Assembly (NCBI RefSeq): GCF_028858725.1 | Contig: NC_084759.1 | Location: 91,012,889 to 91,076,888 of the forward strand | Direction of reading: 5' to 3' | DNA: 64,000 nt | DNA from: Colius striatus | Taxonomy: Eukaryota > Chordata > Aves > Coliiformes > Coliidae | Shown: one piece after another, positions 46,254-61,200 of the stretch | Numbering within the stretch: the first letter of the stretch is position 1 | Layout: every line of letters starts with the position of its first letter | The notes under the pieces: generated by a model | What the model was told of the DNA's origin: nothing | What the model saw: only the letters and a program-made list of their open reading frames with translations | The model's database searches: none | Position numbers and translations under genes: made by a program

Positions 46254-49200
46254 CTAGGAAATAATTTACCAGCAGAGTTACTAACAGAGTCATTGCTTTG
46301 ACATGAAGGAGGAAGAAAAGCAAATCCTGAGACTGTTTTGGGAAGAGACTGGGACATTTTTGCCACATTTGAAATGAACTAAAAACAGACTGGAGGCCTG
46401 AGAGTTGACAGCTGAGCTTCTGTCATCACCCCACAGTCATACTTGGATCTGATAATCAAAAGTTTTACTCCTACTCCTTTATATAAAAATATACCTAAGT
46501 TGGTTGGTCATACCCAGGTGGATGGTAAGAAAAAACTGAGGTTAATAATTCTGCCATTGATGATGGTACACAAAGAACATTACAAAAAATAAACCTTGGA
46601 GACCAAGTGTCAAGCACAAGTCCCAGTTGTGAAGCTGGCAAGAAAATCCTTCTTCACTTCATTCTGTAGCTGAGCACTGAAGCTGTGAGCTTACAGTGAC
46701 TCAAAAAACACACAACTTCTTAAAGACTGACTCACTTAATGTAGCTGCAGGTTACACTTGCAACACCGTGGGGAGGAGAGGGAAGACTCTTAGCCCTGTT
46801 GCTAAAGGGTAGACGCTAGCTCCGGATGGAGAGGTTTCCCTATGTGCCTCTTGTCTGTAGGTGTTACCTGGCATTGACTTTCCAGGGAAGTTGGATGAAA
46901 ATTTCCAAAGCTGCTAGTCACATACTGTTCACCAGGAGAAAATCCTTCACTTGACCTCCAGTGCTTTGCTAAAACTGCATGAGATTCCCTCTACAATGAG
47001 GAAGCTAATGTCATTGGTATTGGCATGCCGTTACACATGTGTCTCACTGCATAAGCAGCCTTCTTATTAAAAGTATAATAAAACAAACAGAAAGCTTCCT
47101 GATGAAAAAAAAAGATCTTCTTACCTTTCGAACTCCCTGGGCAAAGTCATTGCTGTCTCTGGCAGGGAGCCCTATCAAGGGTCGGGTGCAAGATGTCAAG
47201 GAAGAGCCATGGCCCACGATGAGGATGACACCTGATATACCAGAGAAAGTAAAGTAGTAAGGGAGCTGCAGTGCTGTCAGGTTACCACATCAACAGATAG
47301 GTATGAGGCTCTTTTGGATCTTGCTAACCTCCTTGATAATGTGTCAGGACTTATTGTGCTGGTCTGGTGTATTGTAGGCATGCCAACTACTGAGAGAAAA
47401 CATTTGCCCAGAAGAGAGAAAAAAAACCTTCCCAGAAAAGTATGTTGTTGTATGCTGAGCTACATGACAAAGCAGAAAGAACAAGCAAGGCGTGTGCTCT
47501 TGCACTTTAGTATTCTACTGTCTTCTGTTTAATTTTGCTTTTTTATGTCTACCCCATAAATTGCATGTAATTTGATCTAGTGTAGCCCAGGACAAGGAGT
47601 ACAACTCTACCTTAAGCTCTGTGCGATACAAAGAGCTCATACTAAACATGTTTGTTGGCAAATCTCTGCCTCTTCCTGTTACTGAAAGTGTCTGACAGAA
47701 TACCCAAAGATCTGAAACCTTTACCTTTGCTGGGGCAGGCAGTGATGATTTGTTTTATAACTGCAGAGCTTCTGCTTACATATTCTTCATAGCTTTCTGA
47801 TGGCACCAAAGACGAGAGCGGGAAGTTACCCCTGACAATAAAATCATAAATATACTTTAATATAGATAAATATGGGGACCATGTTAGTACTATTGAAGGC
47901 ACTTGGTTAAAATGATATAAATTTATCTACTGACTTGGCTGACTACTGCTATCTCAGCTTGGGTGGAGCATTAGCTTAGAATCATAGAATGGTAGGGTTT
48001 GGAAGGGACCTTTAGAGATCATCTAGTCCAACCCCCCTGCAGAAGCAGGTCAACCTAGATCAGGTCACATAGGAACGTGTCCAGGCGGGTCCTGAAGATC
48101 TCTAAGGAAGGAGACTCCACATCCTCCCTGGGCAGCCTGTGCCAGGGCTCCCTCACCTGAACAGTAAAATAGATTTTTCTTGCATTTAAATGGAACTTTT
48201 TGTGTTCCAGCTTCATCCCATTACCCCTTGTCCCGTTGCTAGGTACAATAGAAAAAAGGGATGCCCCAATCTCCTGACACTGAGCTTCTCTCACAATAAT
48301 TTGTATTAAATCCTATGGCAAAATCTCATGGCTCATAGAGCAACAGATGCAGTGAAAACCATGCTTCAGTTAAACTTGAAGTTTACAGCAGAGATTATTT
48401 AAAGCAGAATTCATGCCTAAGAAAAGCTTGTCCTTTAAGCTATTTTGTGGGCAAAGACCATTTTCCAGGTATGGACTGCAGACTTGCAGAACAGCCCAGC
48501 TCCAGCAATCCTGACTCAATTCAAACCAAGGCGAGAGACACTGATGATGCAAAAGTTTTCAAGACTCAATACCTCAGTGTTAGTCTCTCTAATAAACAAA
48601 GTGAAATCAAATCATCAACAAACAAGGTACATCTGCATTACCTGGACAAATGAACAGAAAAGACTGTCACTCCTAGAGTTAAAAAAGACCCTAGTTTCCA
48701 AGGTCATTAATCACAATACACTGCTCTTAAGTACCTGAGCACTTCTGTTTTTTGACTACTTTTTCATGTCATGTTCTTGATCTATCTTATCTGGGAAGGA
48801 GAAGCCTTCACTGCTTCAGCTGGCAAATATTGTTTGCCAAATAATCACAAAAGTGCTATGTATTGTGATACAACACAGGTGGTTTTTTTCCTACAAACAA
48901 CTGCCCTCTTGACCTCAATTTGATTGTCTCCTCATTCAGTGAATAGGCAGCAGAAAGATTAGATTAATATATTGTAGTAAGGTACGGTATCACAGTGTAC
49001 TTTCACAGGTGAGTTCTCAGTACCTTCTATCAGCACAAGCCACAGAAGTAGAAAATAGGTGGTAAAACCATGTGTAAAGCTCACTCTGGCTTGTTAATCA
49101 TAGCTGTTACTAATCCTGGGTGGGTTGAAGAAATCTAAACTGGAGCACTCAGAACTAGTCTGCCTTTTGTCAGAGATGCATTTTTTAATAATGTGTTGTC

Positions 49201-52200
49201 CTGTTGGCACCTCAATATTAACCGTGTTATTAACTTGTCATCCTGCAGCTGAACTGAGCGTCCCGAACACTGACAAAAGTGGTTACCAGTCTAAATAGCA
49301 ACAGAAGTGCTCAGTCCAGGCTAAGATCTTCGTGGGAGTACTGTGTCCAGCTGTGAGTGCTACAGTGCACAAGAGCTGAGGATTAACAAGAGAAAATCCA
49401 GAGGGAATCAGTGAACAGGGATCCAGAAAGCACAGGCTACGGAAGAAGATGGGAAGGGTTCAGCTCAGAGGAAAAGGCTGAAGAATGTGATAACAGTCTG
49501 CAAAAGGCTGTTGTAAAGAGGAGAGGTCTGTCCTCCATGCAGAGGGTAAAGAGGAAAGAACTAAGTGGCTTACACTTTGACTGTCAGTCTTTAGCAGCAG
49601 AAATAGCAGAAGCAGAATTTATCCTGCTTTGAGATAGGGAACATCTACCACCACTCTGTTTCCGTGAGTGTGAAAGGAGAGGCAGAATTAATCTCACTCA
49701 GACTTAGCTGCCTAAGGCACAAGTGTCCCACTTGGTCAATGGAGACAAGTATGGTCCTTCAGAGGGCAACTCATGCCATCTTCAGTGTCTGCCATAGGTG
49801 CCTGTTTCCACGGAAAAGAGGCCTGCTAGCTAATCATCACAGATGAGGCACTCAACTCTCAGCAGTCTGCAACTGGGTGCGGTGAACCTCAAGGTGATTT
49901 CATCTCAGCACACTATGCACGAGCAGAAAATGTTTCAGCACCACTCACGTTGCCTCTTAATGGAAACAGGAGAATTTGGGTTAGCTCTAACGCTGACCAG
50001 GGAGTTAAACTAGTTGAAGGTTGTCCTTTGCAGTGGGTGAATATGATAAGTCCCTGGGATCTTAGGATTTTAAGCCCTGCATGATGGGAAGAAACTGGCA
50101 TATGTGCAAATCTATGGCTCATCCACCCTATTTTTGCCTGGACCTGCATGAGCTGTGAGGCATCTGAACTCTGTAGTTAGCGGTGCTTCGGAGCTTTGCC
50201 TCTGAACTTCCTGCTGCTTGGCATTTGCACCCTTCTCTATGTGGAGGGTTGAGGCAAGAGATTTTTTTATCTAAAAAAAACCAAAAGTGGGGAAAGCTGT
50301 CTGTTGGTGGTAAAACACATCAGAAAGCAGTATGAAAGGAAATGAAGGAAATGAAGGATTTTATTACCTCATGTGATATCAAATGAAGACAGTTGTTTGG
50401 CTATAAGAAATGCATTAAGACATGAAAAGTTTTCTTTCTCCCTTCCTTGTATATGTGGGAAAGCCCAGAGACACTCACTTTTATTAGCTGAGTAATTTCC
50501 TGGATCTGGTTGTGCACTGCAAATGCAGAACAGCCTGGTTTGTGAGCAAGATGAGGAGATAGATTGAATTGGAGGCTTATCATTTCCTGCCTGTGCTGTG
50601 GTTTGCAAGTACTCAGAAAAGGCACCACGCCTCCTCACCCCCTAAGTTCTGAGGGCCCCAAAAAGTCCTTGCTGAGCACAGTACTAGTCTCTGAGCAACT
50701 CAAAACAAAACCACCCCCCTCTCTGAACAAGTTTGGCACAAACATCAGTTATAGTGAAAATCAATTGTCCTGGCTAGCCCTCAAACCAGAAGTGGGAGGG
50801 TCAACAGGAACCAACTGGTTCATGTTGGGCTCACCTCTCTCTCCCCAGATGATGCATGGCTCTGTCCCAAGCTGCACAGGGGTGTCTCCCTTCTTTCTCT
50901 TCCTCTAGAAGCTGTTGCTTCAATGACAAACACCAATGTTTCAGGCATGGAGATGTGCTCCCTGTCACCTCCCAGCCTGGTCTCATCCTCTGTTGCAGGG
51001 CAGATCTCTGGCCCTGCAGACCCTCAACAAGGTGCTTACCAAACTTTTCTAAAGTAACTTTTCCTCACTGCTGAAAAACAGCATGCTATTTACCCAACAG
51101 GTTATTCTTCACATTTCTAAAGTATGCTTCATATGAGCCAAAGATAAAAACGGAACTCTTGATACCTGACACTAATGTCTATAATATCACTGGGCTTGTG
51201 CATGACAAACAATGGACCTGAGCCAGAGGATCTGAAGGCAACACTAGAGCAGAGCTGATCCCATACTGAAACATCAGATGTTTGTGCATGTGTCCCTGTG
51301 TCAGAGCAGCAAACAAAGTTGATTCTTGGCACAAGACAGATGGCAGCGTGTCATATTTTGGGAACAGATCACGCAGACTTGAATTTAATGAGAAAACGGC
51401 TTATGACGACTCAAAAGACAAACAGATGCCTCGGGGAAAAAAATAACAAAACCCAAATGCACCAGCTTTAACAGATAGATACAGATCAATTACCTGTAAC
51501 TTGTATCTATTTTGTAAGAGGCCTCTGCCAGTTCTGTCAGGGTCATGAAGTTAGGAACTACTCTGCTTGTTTCCCACTTGGTCCATTCAAAGAGTCCTGG
51601 TTCCACCCTGATCTTGACCTTTTGATCTAATTTAAGCCCTGCAAGAATAAGAAATATTTATAAAGAACAGAAAAATACACTCCAGGTGGCATATTTGTGT
51701 TGTACTTTCCACTTTGTTCACTGTAATGTTTTCATTAATGAAAAAGAATCACTCATTGTTGAACAAAAGAGGATCGTGTGGATTAAATAAAGCCATTATA
51801 TTCTTGTCTGACTAACATTAAGGCACTACAAATTCTTACATTGTTATTATTACTTCTGGAGCTATTTTGTGACGATCTGCAAGGTATAGGACAAAATTCA
51901 AGACCTTGATGACACTGCAATCTGAATCAACTTTAGACAGGAAATGTTTTTACCATTTTTATGTAGCATTTTGCTCAGTGGTCCTTGGGCAATAAATTGT
52001 CCTACAGCATTAAAAATCTCCTTTCAAAAGACACATTACTTTGTTGATTATTCTCAAGAGATGTTACCGAGTGGCACTAATTCCCAGAATAAATGTATTT
52101 CCATCATAATTCTAATGTAAATATGGCAATGAACTGTGAACCTCTGACAGATCTGTCAGAGTGGACAGGAGAGGAAAAAAACAGAGGGAGAGGGAGGAGG

Positions 52201-55200
52201 AGAAAGAGAATGAAAGAGGTTCTGCAATACGAAGGAATGAAAATAGTTTGGCTTGTGAAGGTAAATGCCTCCAGGAGCAAGCTCTCTTCCCTGATTCACA
52301 TACTTAGCCTTCAGAGTGCTGGAAACATTTGCTTTTTGGCTGAGAATATTTTCTGTAAGAGGTGGCACGAGTGATTTGATGAGCAGCTACTAACATTGAA
52401 TTCACGCTGGTGTGAAATGACTTTGTTTCATACAAGATTAGATTCCATTTTAGCTGGCAAGGACTAGTGAGATTATACTCTCCAGACATAGACACGGCAG
52501 CAAGCTTATTACTACCTACAATACCAGCTAGACAAAACCACCTTGTCTTCCCTGCTTAAATAGAACAATAACCACAAAGTCATATATCTTCTTAATTTCT
52601 TCTCTCAGAGACTTCACAGGAGTTTGACATTTTCACTGTGGCAGAAACCCCAGTATGGTTTTGCTGCCTTACCCTGCAGTATGTGTTGAGCTGTCTGGAT
52701 GCAGCGGAGCGCGGGTGAGGAGTACATATAGCTGACTGTTGCCTGCTGGTCCAGCAGAGCTTCCCCTAGATGAAAACAGCAAAGTGAATTGCTCTTTTTA
52801 CAAGTCATGCCAGATGAGAAACTACGACAAAAGACATTCTGCAAAAAAGGCTTGGAATTTTTCAGTTTTACTGACATAGAATATATTGACAGTTCCTTTC
52901 TATTCATTTTTTTTTCAAACTATCAACTGACTGAGCTCACTTAAAAGCTCCCTCTGCTTGCAACAGCAAGGTTAAAATGCGTATTGGAAAGATAATTACA
53001 GAAGAGTCACTCAAAATCTGCAAACAGCAATTAGGTATTTGTCTGTCTCCATATATCATCAGAGATAAGCATTTGCGCCAGACTTGCATTGTCAACGTCA
53101 GGCACACTTGCTCAGGAAGCAGAAATAGCTTCATTTGGTGAGTGGGCTGAGTCAGACTAACCCAAAACACGCAGCTGTCAAGGTACCTGTGATGAGCAGA
53201 CCACACTCTGATGACCATGAAGCTGCTTTCCTCAGTCAGCCCCTTCACTCCTCACTGCCCATTGAGCGACAACTGCATAAGATGCTAGTCCCTTACAAAC
53301 ACAAGCAGGGCACACGTAATGTTGCAGCTGATTTCTCTTAACTTTCCAGGAACTGGCTGAAACAGGTCTCCAGTATAAGCAACCAGCCCCGCTCTTTATT
53401 TTACCAGTTAACAAGACCTTGTATCCGTTGCCCTTAGAGAAGCATTATCACTGTGAGTGCTGCTAGGAAGTTTTTCAAAGACAGTGTGAGCTTTTGTAGA
53501 TGATGTAAGTCTGTTTCCCAAACCCTTATATAAACAGTAGATATTATCCAGCTTACCTATAAGCCTTGACTGGAAAACCCCACAGCAAGATAAAGGAGGA
53601 TCATACTCAAAATTCTTCATGCCGTCTTTCCTCTTCGGCAAGGTGCAAGGGAAATTCAGATCAGCTCTGTGGTATTTTCCTGAAATGAGGTGGGATGTTT
53701 TGCCACGATACAATGGAGAGAGAAGCTAACATACAGGCTGCTTTTCTTTATGATGGCTTAATTTCTCCTAAATGGTTGGATGGCTGGTTCTGAACACTCA
53801 TCCCAGAGTGACATCTCGGCTGGGAAATGAAACAGGCTGGGGCCTGTTCTCTGGCCACAAGGGCAATTAGAGAAGCAAAGTGTCTGCTCAAGGAGTTAGT
53901 TGCTCTTCTCTCCACCTCAAACACCCATACCATCTGTCTGCTGGTCTGTGCTCTCCCTAGACCTTGCCTGGAACCTGTAGGGGTGAGGGAGAGCTGCCAT
54001 CAGCGAAGATCACACCAGGGAGACAGATAGGAACTAAGCAGTTGGAGGGACTGTGAGGCAGTACCTGAACTCAGATGCCCACAGGATTATTTCAGTACTA
54101 CAAACATAGTCAGTGTCTCACTGGTGAACAAGCCTGGTGACCACTATTCCCTTAAAGAGATCAGGTTGTAAGGCTTGGGAAATCACCCATCCTAACAAAA
54201 TAGCATCTCTTTTGCAAGCTCTGAAGGAGTAAAATGGTGGGGAGGAGACAGGACAGGAAACAGGGAGAATTCAGCTTCGTAGGGCTCAAATGAAACAAAA
54301 ATCCATTCCATATCGATAGTTATTTACCATTGCCAAAATGACATTTCCACTGAAGAAAAATTTACCCAGTTCGATTATGCAGCCAGAAGGTACCATCCTC
54401 ATTACCTACTCCAAATTTTTCACACTTTAGATAGGAGATCTCCAGCATAAGAAAGGAGACTTCAGCATAAAGCTTTGCTTTCTGAACTCCCATCTTATTC
54501 TTTCCCTCCTTCCTCCTGACACATATTTCACTGTTCTGGGTCAGTTTTTTTCACCTCAAAACATCACTCAAGCACAGAAAGGTGTAAGGGTCTCAAAACC
54601 ATCACCTTCTGTAATGAGTGGTAGGGATGTTGTGTTTTGTAGGTCTATCAGAGAGACACACATCTGTCAGTACCACAAGATTTGATGGTTCTGCAGAGCT
54701 TACCCATAATCATAATATAAACATGAAGGACTTTAGGACATTATTAAATACTGGTTATGTGCAGGTCAAAGCAGTGACCTGACTTGCAGTGCTACTGACT
54801 CTTTTGTGCCAATGTTTACATCCCTTTACTGGGATTAATAGGTTCTGGTTTTGATTTGCTAAGATCTTTCCTTTATCTTACTCACCATCTGCAGTCAAGC
54901 ACTGTTGGAGCCAAGATTTGCCAAAGACCTGATCGACTCTTTCCCCGTGGCGCATCACCAGCACACCTCTTCGCAGGGTAACATTCTGAGACAGCTATGT
55001 GAAAAGGGGTTTTCATTATGATATTATGTATAAACTGCATGAAAGTTCTGATCAAGGAACAGCAGACTTATCCTGAGAGGTTTATAACAAGCACAGTGGG
55101 AGACAGAAAGGAGGTGCAATAGTAGATGGCCATCTTTAGAACAATAGTAAGCCTGACTGGCTCTCCACTGAAGGCAAATGAAAGAGAAATCTGACCTTCA

Positions 55201-58200
55201 TGGGCTATAGATTAGCTTGTAACATTGCATTTACACTAGTGAAAGGTAGTGCTGATAACAGATCTTTTAATTACAGTGTAGAAAGACTTATAATTTTAAT
55301 ATATATCATACAGTCAGTATAAACAAATGAGGAAAAGTTGCTAAAATTTAAGTGGTAATGCTCTTTTCTACAGCGGGACTAACACTAAACTTGACCTCCT
55401 CTTCCTGATAAAAACACTACTATTACACTTTTCTTAACTTTGTGGCCAAGTCAACAGTCAATCTCCTCTGAGGTCACTTTTTTACTCAGACTACATGGAA
55501 TTACCAAAAAAGTTCCAAGTAGTCTGGTGTTAGGATATAATACATGTTAAATACAGATGAGAAGATAGGAAGGGACAGGTCAAAGGTTTTATAACTTTTT
55601 TCGACAGCAACCCATCACAGCATTACTGATGCAGCACTGAGGTTGGTGATGTGTATCTCCAGCAGAGGGAATTTTTAAGAAGTGGTTTGAGATTTATATT
55701 CATGTATTCTGATAAACACTATTGCATTTCCTGCCATGAAACACAAATCAACCACAAGATCAGAATTTAAAACTAAGGTTTTCTGGTCTTGCTTTTCTGT
55801 TTAGGAGGAACTCAGAAGCTGGGGAAACTCCTAGACTAGAGATGTACTCATCTGCAAAACGTGTTACTCAGGCCAAGCAGTGGCTCTGTCACAGATCTGA
55901 GCTAGGTAAGGGAGGCCAAGAGCAATTAATACGCAATGGAAGGATGTGCGATTCATGGTTTGTCTTACAGTTGTACATATAGCACCCTGGGAGGCCCCAG
56001 GAAGTTCCCTCAAGGTACCCTCAAGTTTTTCTGATGTTAACACAAATGAACTTGGGGTTAATCCCCAACACAATTAGAAGAAAGGCTGAGGGGTTAGCAA
56101 TCTCACAGGGGTTTCTGCAGCATGTCAGTGCTGGACTGTCTTGGAAAGAAAGAAAAGAAGAAAGGACTGTCTTGGCATGTCTGACAGTCAGAGCCAAGAA
56201 GGCAGTGCAGGTGCAAATGTGCTATAGGTGAAAAAACAAAGTCCATATTTGTTTTCCACTTTCCACCAGAAGACCAGTGGAAAACATAGGGAAAAATGTG
56301 ATACCATGTTAATTTTGAAACTGGGACAAAAATGTAATCCCACCAGTGCTGCAAACCTTTCCAGTTAGCTATTCTCTTGCTGCAGTCCTGTGCAGTTATT
56401 TGCATTACCTATATGTCTAAGAAGATGAAACACTTGAATGCACAAAAAAAAGGCAAGATACTATTAAAGTTATTATATATTTTTGATAGTGTATGTGCAT
56501 ATGCATATGAAAAATACCCAATTACCTGAAGAGGAAGTATATTGGTAACACTCCTTGATATACTAGGATTGTGGACTTCTCCATTCAGCTTTACATTAGG
56601 TTCATTTTCAGTTTGGACAGAGAATCTTGAAACAGTTCCAAAAACGTATTCCCTGTAGAAAAAGCAAAAGCAACACACACACACACACACACAAACATAT
56701 GGACACACACACGAATATAAGGGATTTTTAAGTCATGTTTTGTCTACAAATATGTGTAAGTCAGGATTCACATTCTAATCAATGTTTTCTGCATACTTGC
56801 AATCCACTACATCGCTTTGTTCTTGATTTACAATCTGCCCAGTGAAAAATGAGGCTAAAATAATATGAACTAATGACATACATTGGGTGTAACGTTGCTA
56901 CAGTGTGATCTTCAAACAGGAAATACTACCCAGTTGCCTCCTCTCTGTCTGTGAGGACTCAGCAAGAAGTGCACCTACACATGTCTGCTTAGAAAAATCA
57001 GATTTAATCTACAAGTAGCATTGGCTATGCTGTCAGCTGCAGAGCAAAGTGCAGGAAGGCAGGCAGATGCCTGCTGATACGAGGTAGATAAACACGGCAA
57101 GAGTGGGCTTAAGGCAGTGAAGTAACCTTCAAGTGGTTTCATTAAGTTAACTTTGCAAGCTCTTGAAATGAGAAAAAAGAAGAGAGCAATGAACGAGGCT
57201 GAAAGCTCAGCCTACCTGGCAGAACACGGTCTTTTAAAATTCATTAGGATGTTCAGGTTGTTCAAGAGCAAACAGCGGTCATCCCTTGAGCAGCTGAACT
57301 AATGAACTCTGGGAGCTCTGTGCGTGTGTTCTAAGTCTTTTCTTCCAGAAGTCTCAGCATCCCATGCAGAACCCCAGGACCTCCCTTTTCTTTGCCCATG
57401 CTGCCTCCAGCTCCTGCCCAGCGGCCTACAGCTCACATTGAGGAGGAATTCTTCCCATCAGGAAAAGTGACTGACATAAAGCAACACCCACAAAATCCCA
57501 GCTCACCTGTGCTTAACCCATGTATCTGACTCATTGGCCCTTTCCGTGTAGTTTTCAGGAAGAAAACCCCTGCAGCCTGTGCGATGCGAGGTCCCGATCA
57601 CCCAGCCCTCGCTCACGCCCGACTGCAGCGTTGGGTCAACGTAGACAAAGTCCCCGGCGTTGATCATGAGTTCATCGATGTTTTGGGGCTTGTACTGGAA
57701 GAGAGCCCGCAGGGTCTGGGGGGAACACACAGTAGGGTCAGGCTGCTACCTGGATGGAGCCTGCTGGTGCATGTGCCACAGTGGTTCAGGGTAAGCATGC
57801 TCAACTCTGTACTGGACACAGAGACCAGTTCTATTTTCCGCTCCACAATGTGCTCTTTAACAGCACTTGTGTATAAAAACAGGTGCTTGGATTTCATAAA
57901 AATGGGGGTTTTTTTTCCCTATAAGAGTACAGGCTTATTTGAAAGCAGAGGTAGCAAAAGCATTATCAGTTGTTCTTGTGCTTACTTGCAGCTCAGCTGA
58001 GTGTGACCAAAATCTAATAAGGGACTTGTGACAAAGTGATATGCTGATCAGACTAAAAAACGTTGACCATTCTGTAACTTGTATTTGGAATTTAGAACTG
58101 GAAAAATGTCAACTGGTTTTAACCAGGAGTCTGTAAAGGAGAAAATCATCAGCAAAAACTGTGTCTTGCTCACTGCTGTTTAATATGTGAAGTTTTCACC

Positions 58201-61200
58201 TTGGCTGGGACAACCAAGAAAACTAATTTTGCAGAACGGAATTCTACTGCAAAGCTTTGGTCTGACAAATCCTAGCAAATGCTCCAAGGTTGTAATTTTC
58301 CTTCTCTCTTATTTTCTCACATCATGGTAAGATTAGGGTTTTTTTCTGATGGAGTTAGGAATTAGACTTTACTGACACACAGGTCAAGTAGGCTACCGTA
58401 AGTCATCTTCTACTGATTCATGCGTACTGTTTTTCAGTCAAAAGAAGTATTTAAAACAATTGTGCTTTTTGAAAAAATGTACTGTGCATGCACTCATTTT
58501 CTTAATGAAAAAAAAGGAAGAAAGGCAGGATAACTGTAGCAAAGAGTCTGACCATGGGCTCAGGAAATTAAAGAAGTCTAGTGAAAGTACCTGGTAATGC
58601 ACAAAACGCATGTCCCGTGAGTAAAGAGCAGCTACCCACTGACAGGTCTCTCCTGGGTTAATGCTTTTAGCCAGTTGTTCCAAAGTCTTCTGATGGTGAG
58701 GATAAAACTTGTGAGCCAAAGTAAGGTGGATCTGCTTTAGGCAGGGCTTCACATGGCAATCTAGGAATAAAAGAATCACATCACAACATAGAAATAAAGG
58801 TAATTTAACTTTTTTTCTTGTTTTTTCCTACATGCTTTGCATGGTACAGGAAATATCATAGTAATTAGTAGCAGAGTAGGTCATAGTTTTGCTGAGTAGC
58901 TGTTTGCAGAATGTCATGGTTCTAACCATGGCAAAATAATTCACAAATCTGGACAGGATTTGCTCCCAGCCTTCATCTGGAAGAATAAAAATTAACAGGG
59001 TTTGAATTCCTCTCCCAATCTGAGATACACTGAACTCATTTCTCTCAGATGAAGCTGTTCTGGGGCTGTGCCTCTTCAGTCTCCACTGGCAATGCAGTTT
59101 TCCTTGGATGTCACTGTAGTGAGGATTGGGATCTGTTTCTCAGGAATGTAGTCAGGCCATCAGGCTGGCATGCAGTTCTGGGGATAGGGGGGATTATATC
59201 CCTGCTCATCTAGGATAATCTGATCAATGACCTATCCAGTTACACAGCTAACCATTCTAGCTCCCAGACAAAAGCATTGTGTCTTCAGACCCTAAGACAT
59301 ACTCCCATAGCCATGTTATTTTGAAATCTGTAGGAGGATTTTATGCTGGCATAAAACATCAGTAAAACTTCCCTTGAGACCCGGGAGATGCTTTCAGTAC
59401 CATGCTTAAGCATTTTTGCTACAATCCACCCATTCTCAGTCTGATGTTGGTCCTACCTGCCAGGGCCGAAGCCTCTGATGAAAACGCCAGAGCAAACTCT
59501 TTGAGGATATTTGCATGGCTGTCACCAACAAAGAAGCCAAGGTAGCTGGTGGATGAATGTAGTAAAAGAGAAATGGATGGTGGAAAGCACTGTGAAAAGC
59601 TGTCACCCACTCGCTTTAAGGTGTCATACAATAATTCCACTTTGTGGTCTTCACACTGAAAGAGAACAGAGGAGGAACAGGTTTTACCTACTGGCTCAAC
59701 AGCCACTTTTGTAGCCTGTGTCATACAGTCATATCAGAAAACAGCGTGGATATTAGACTTCCTGGGAAAGATAACATGCCTATGAACTTGCTTGAAATTC
59801 CTGGTATTAAAATCGGTAATATTGGGCATTTTGATCAGCACAATATCCTGATGCTATAATAGAATATTACAGCACCTATCCATAGATTATTCCTACCCAG
59901 GTGGCTCGATAGGAAAAGGCCACAAGATGGGGATCCTGATTTTCCACCTCAATTCTAAGTAAGAATTGTTATCCAATGGCTGAAATCACTTCTGCTAAAA
60001 CCTCAAGGTCTTAAATGCTGATCAACATACCTAGCAAAATCTGTGAGGCATCCTGCCATCATCAATCTTAATGCTCTAATCACAGCAAATTGTACAGAGC
60101 CATGCTTCTACAAAAAGTGGCAATTAAGCAGTTTAAGCAGTGGAAAGACAAGGATGAACTTTGTGCCATCTAGCCAAAGACAAAAACATTAGTGATGCTC
60201 CATTTCTGCACTGCTTTATTCTCCTCTACAGTGCTATTTGCTAAGTGTCGTGCAGCGGTCTCCTCTGGGGTTGACAAGTCCAGGAGCTGCAAAAGATGCG
60301 AGGAGTCAAGAAACAAGAGCAGCTGGGTCAGGAGAGAGAGGTGGGAGCCAGGTCAGTGAGTCTCGCTTTCTGCCTGTGAGGTGCCCAGGTCAGCTCTTGC
60401 TGACAGCTGAAGAGCAGACAGACAATAGCACTGGAAGGTGCATTTATCCCTAGAAATATGCTACCTGAAAGAGGGTTGAGGTGTGTGAGGTGAGGGTTGC
60501 AATTCAGTCATCTCTTCCAGGGGCAGGCCTTTAAACTTGACACCTTTCAACAGCATGGCATTCGTTATTAATTGATGAGGTTTGTTCTGTATAATTGTGA
60601 TTAATAGCCACAGGGTACCCTGCTATTCAATATTTTGCAACAAAATACTCTTATTTTCACTGTCTATTCTTAGTGGCATGATTTACCATGAAAGTAAGAT
60701 TGATTAATATAATAAATTTGTCCAGCTACACTAGCTCATGTCTGTTTAAGTACATCTTAAATGCAGCTGGTTTTCATATGCAGCACCATCAACATGTAAA
60801 AACTGGATACCAGTTGGCTCCAGAGTCCTTCCAGACTTTTGCTGGTATTTGCCGATACTGACACATTCACCCATATGAGTGAAGTGGCTTTGCTGGGAAA
60901 CTCTTTAGAGGGTTGACCATCATTCAGAAGGCCAGCTAGGAGGGCTATAGCATCACCAGAACCAGAAAACAGCCCACGAGGAGTCCAGGAACCTAAATTA
61001 TTGACAGTGACTCAATTGCCCTGCTGCACTCCAGTCCAGCACTCCTTGTTCCTTCCATCCTTGTGCATTCTGCTTCTCTTTTTTTCACAACATCCAGGCT
61101 TCAATAGACATGGTAAAGGCTGAGACATTCACCCTAGCAAATAACCTTCTGGCTGGGGCTCTCTGTGGGAGGCAGTTTTTCCTAAGATTCCTATAGACAT

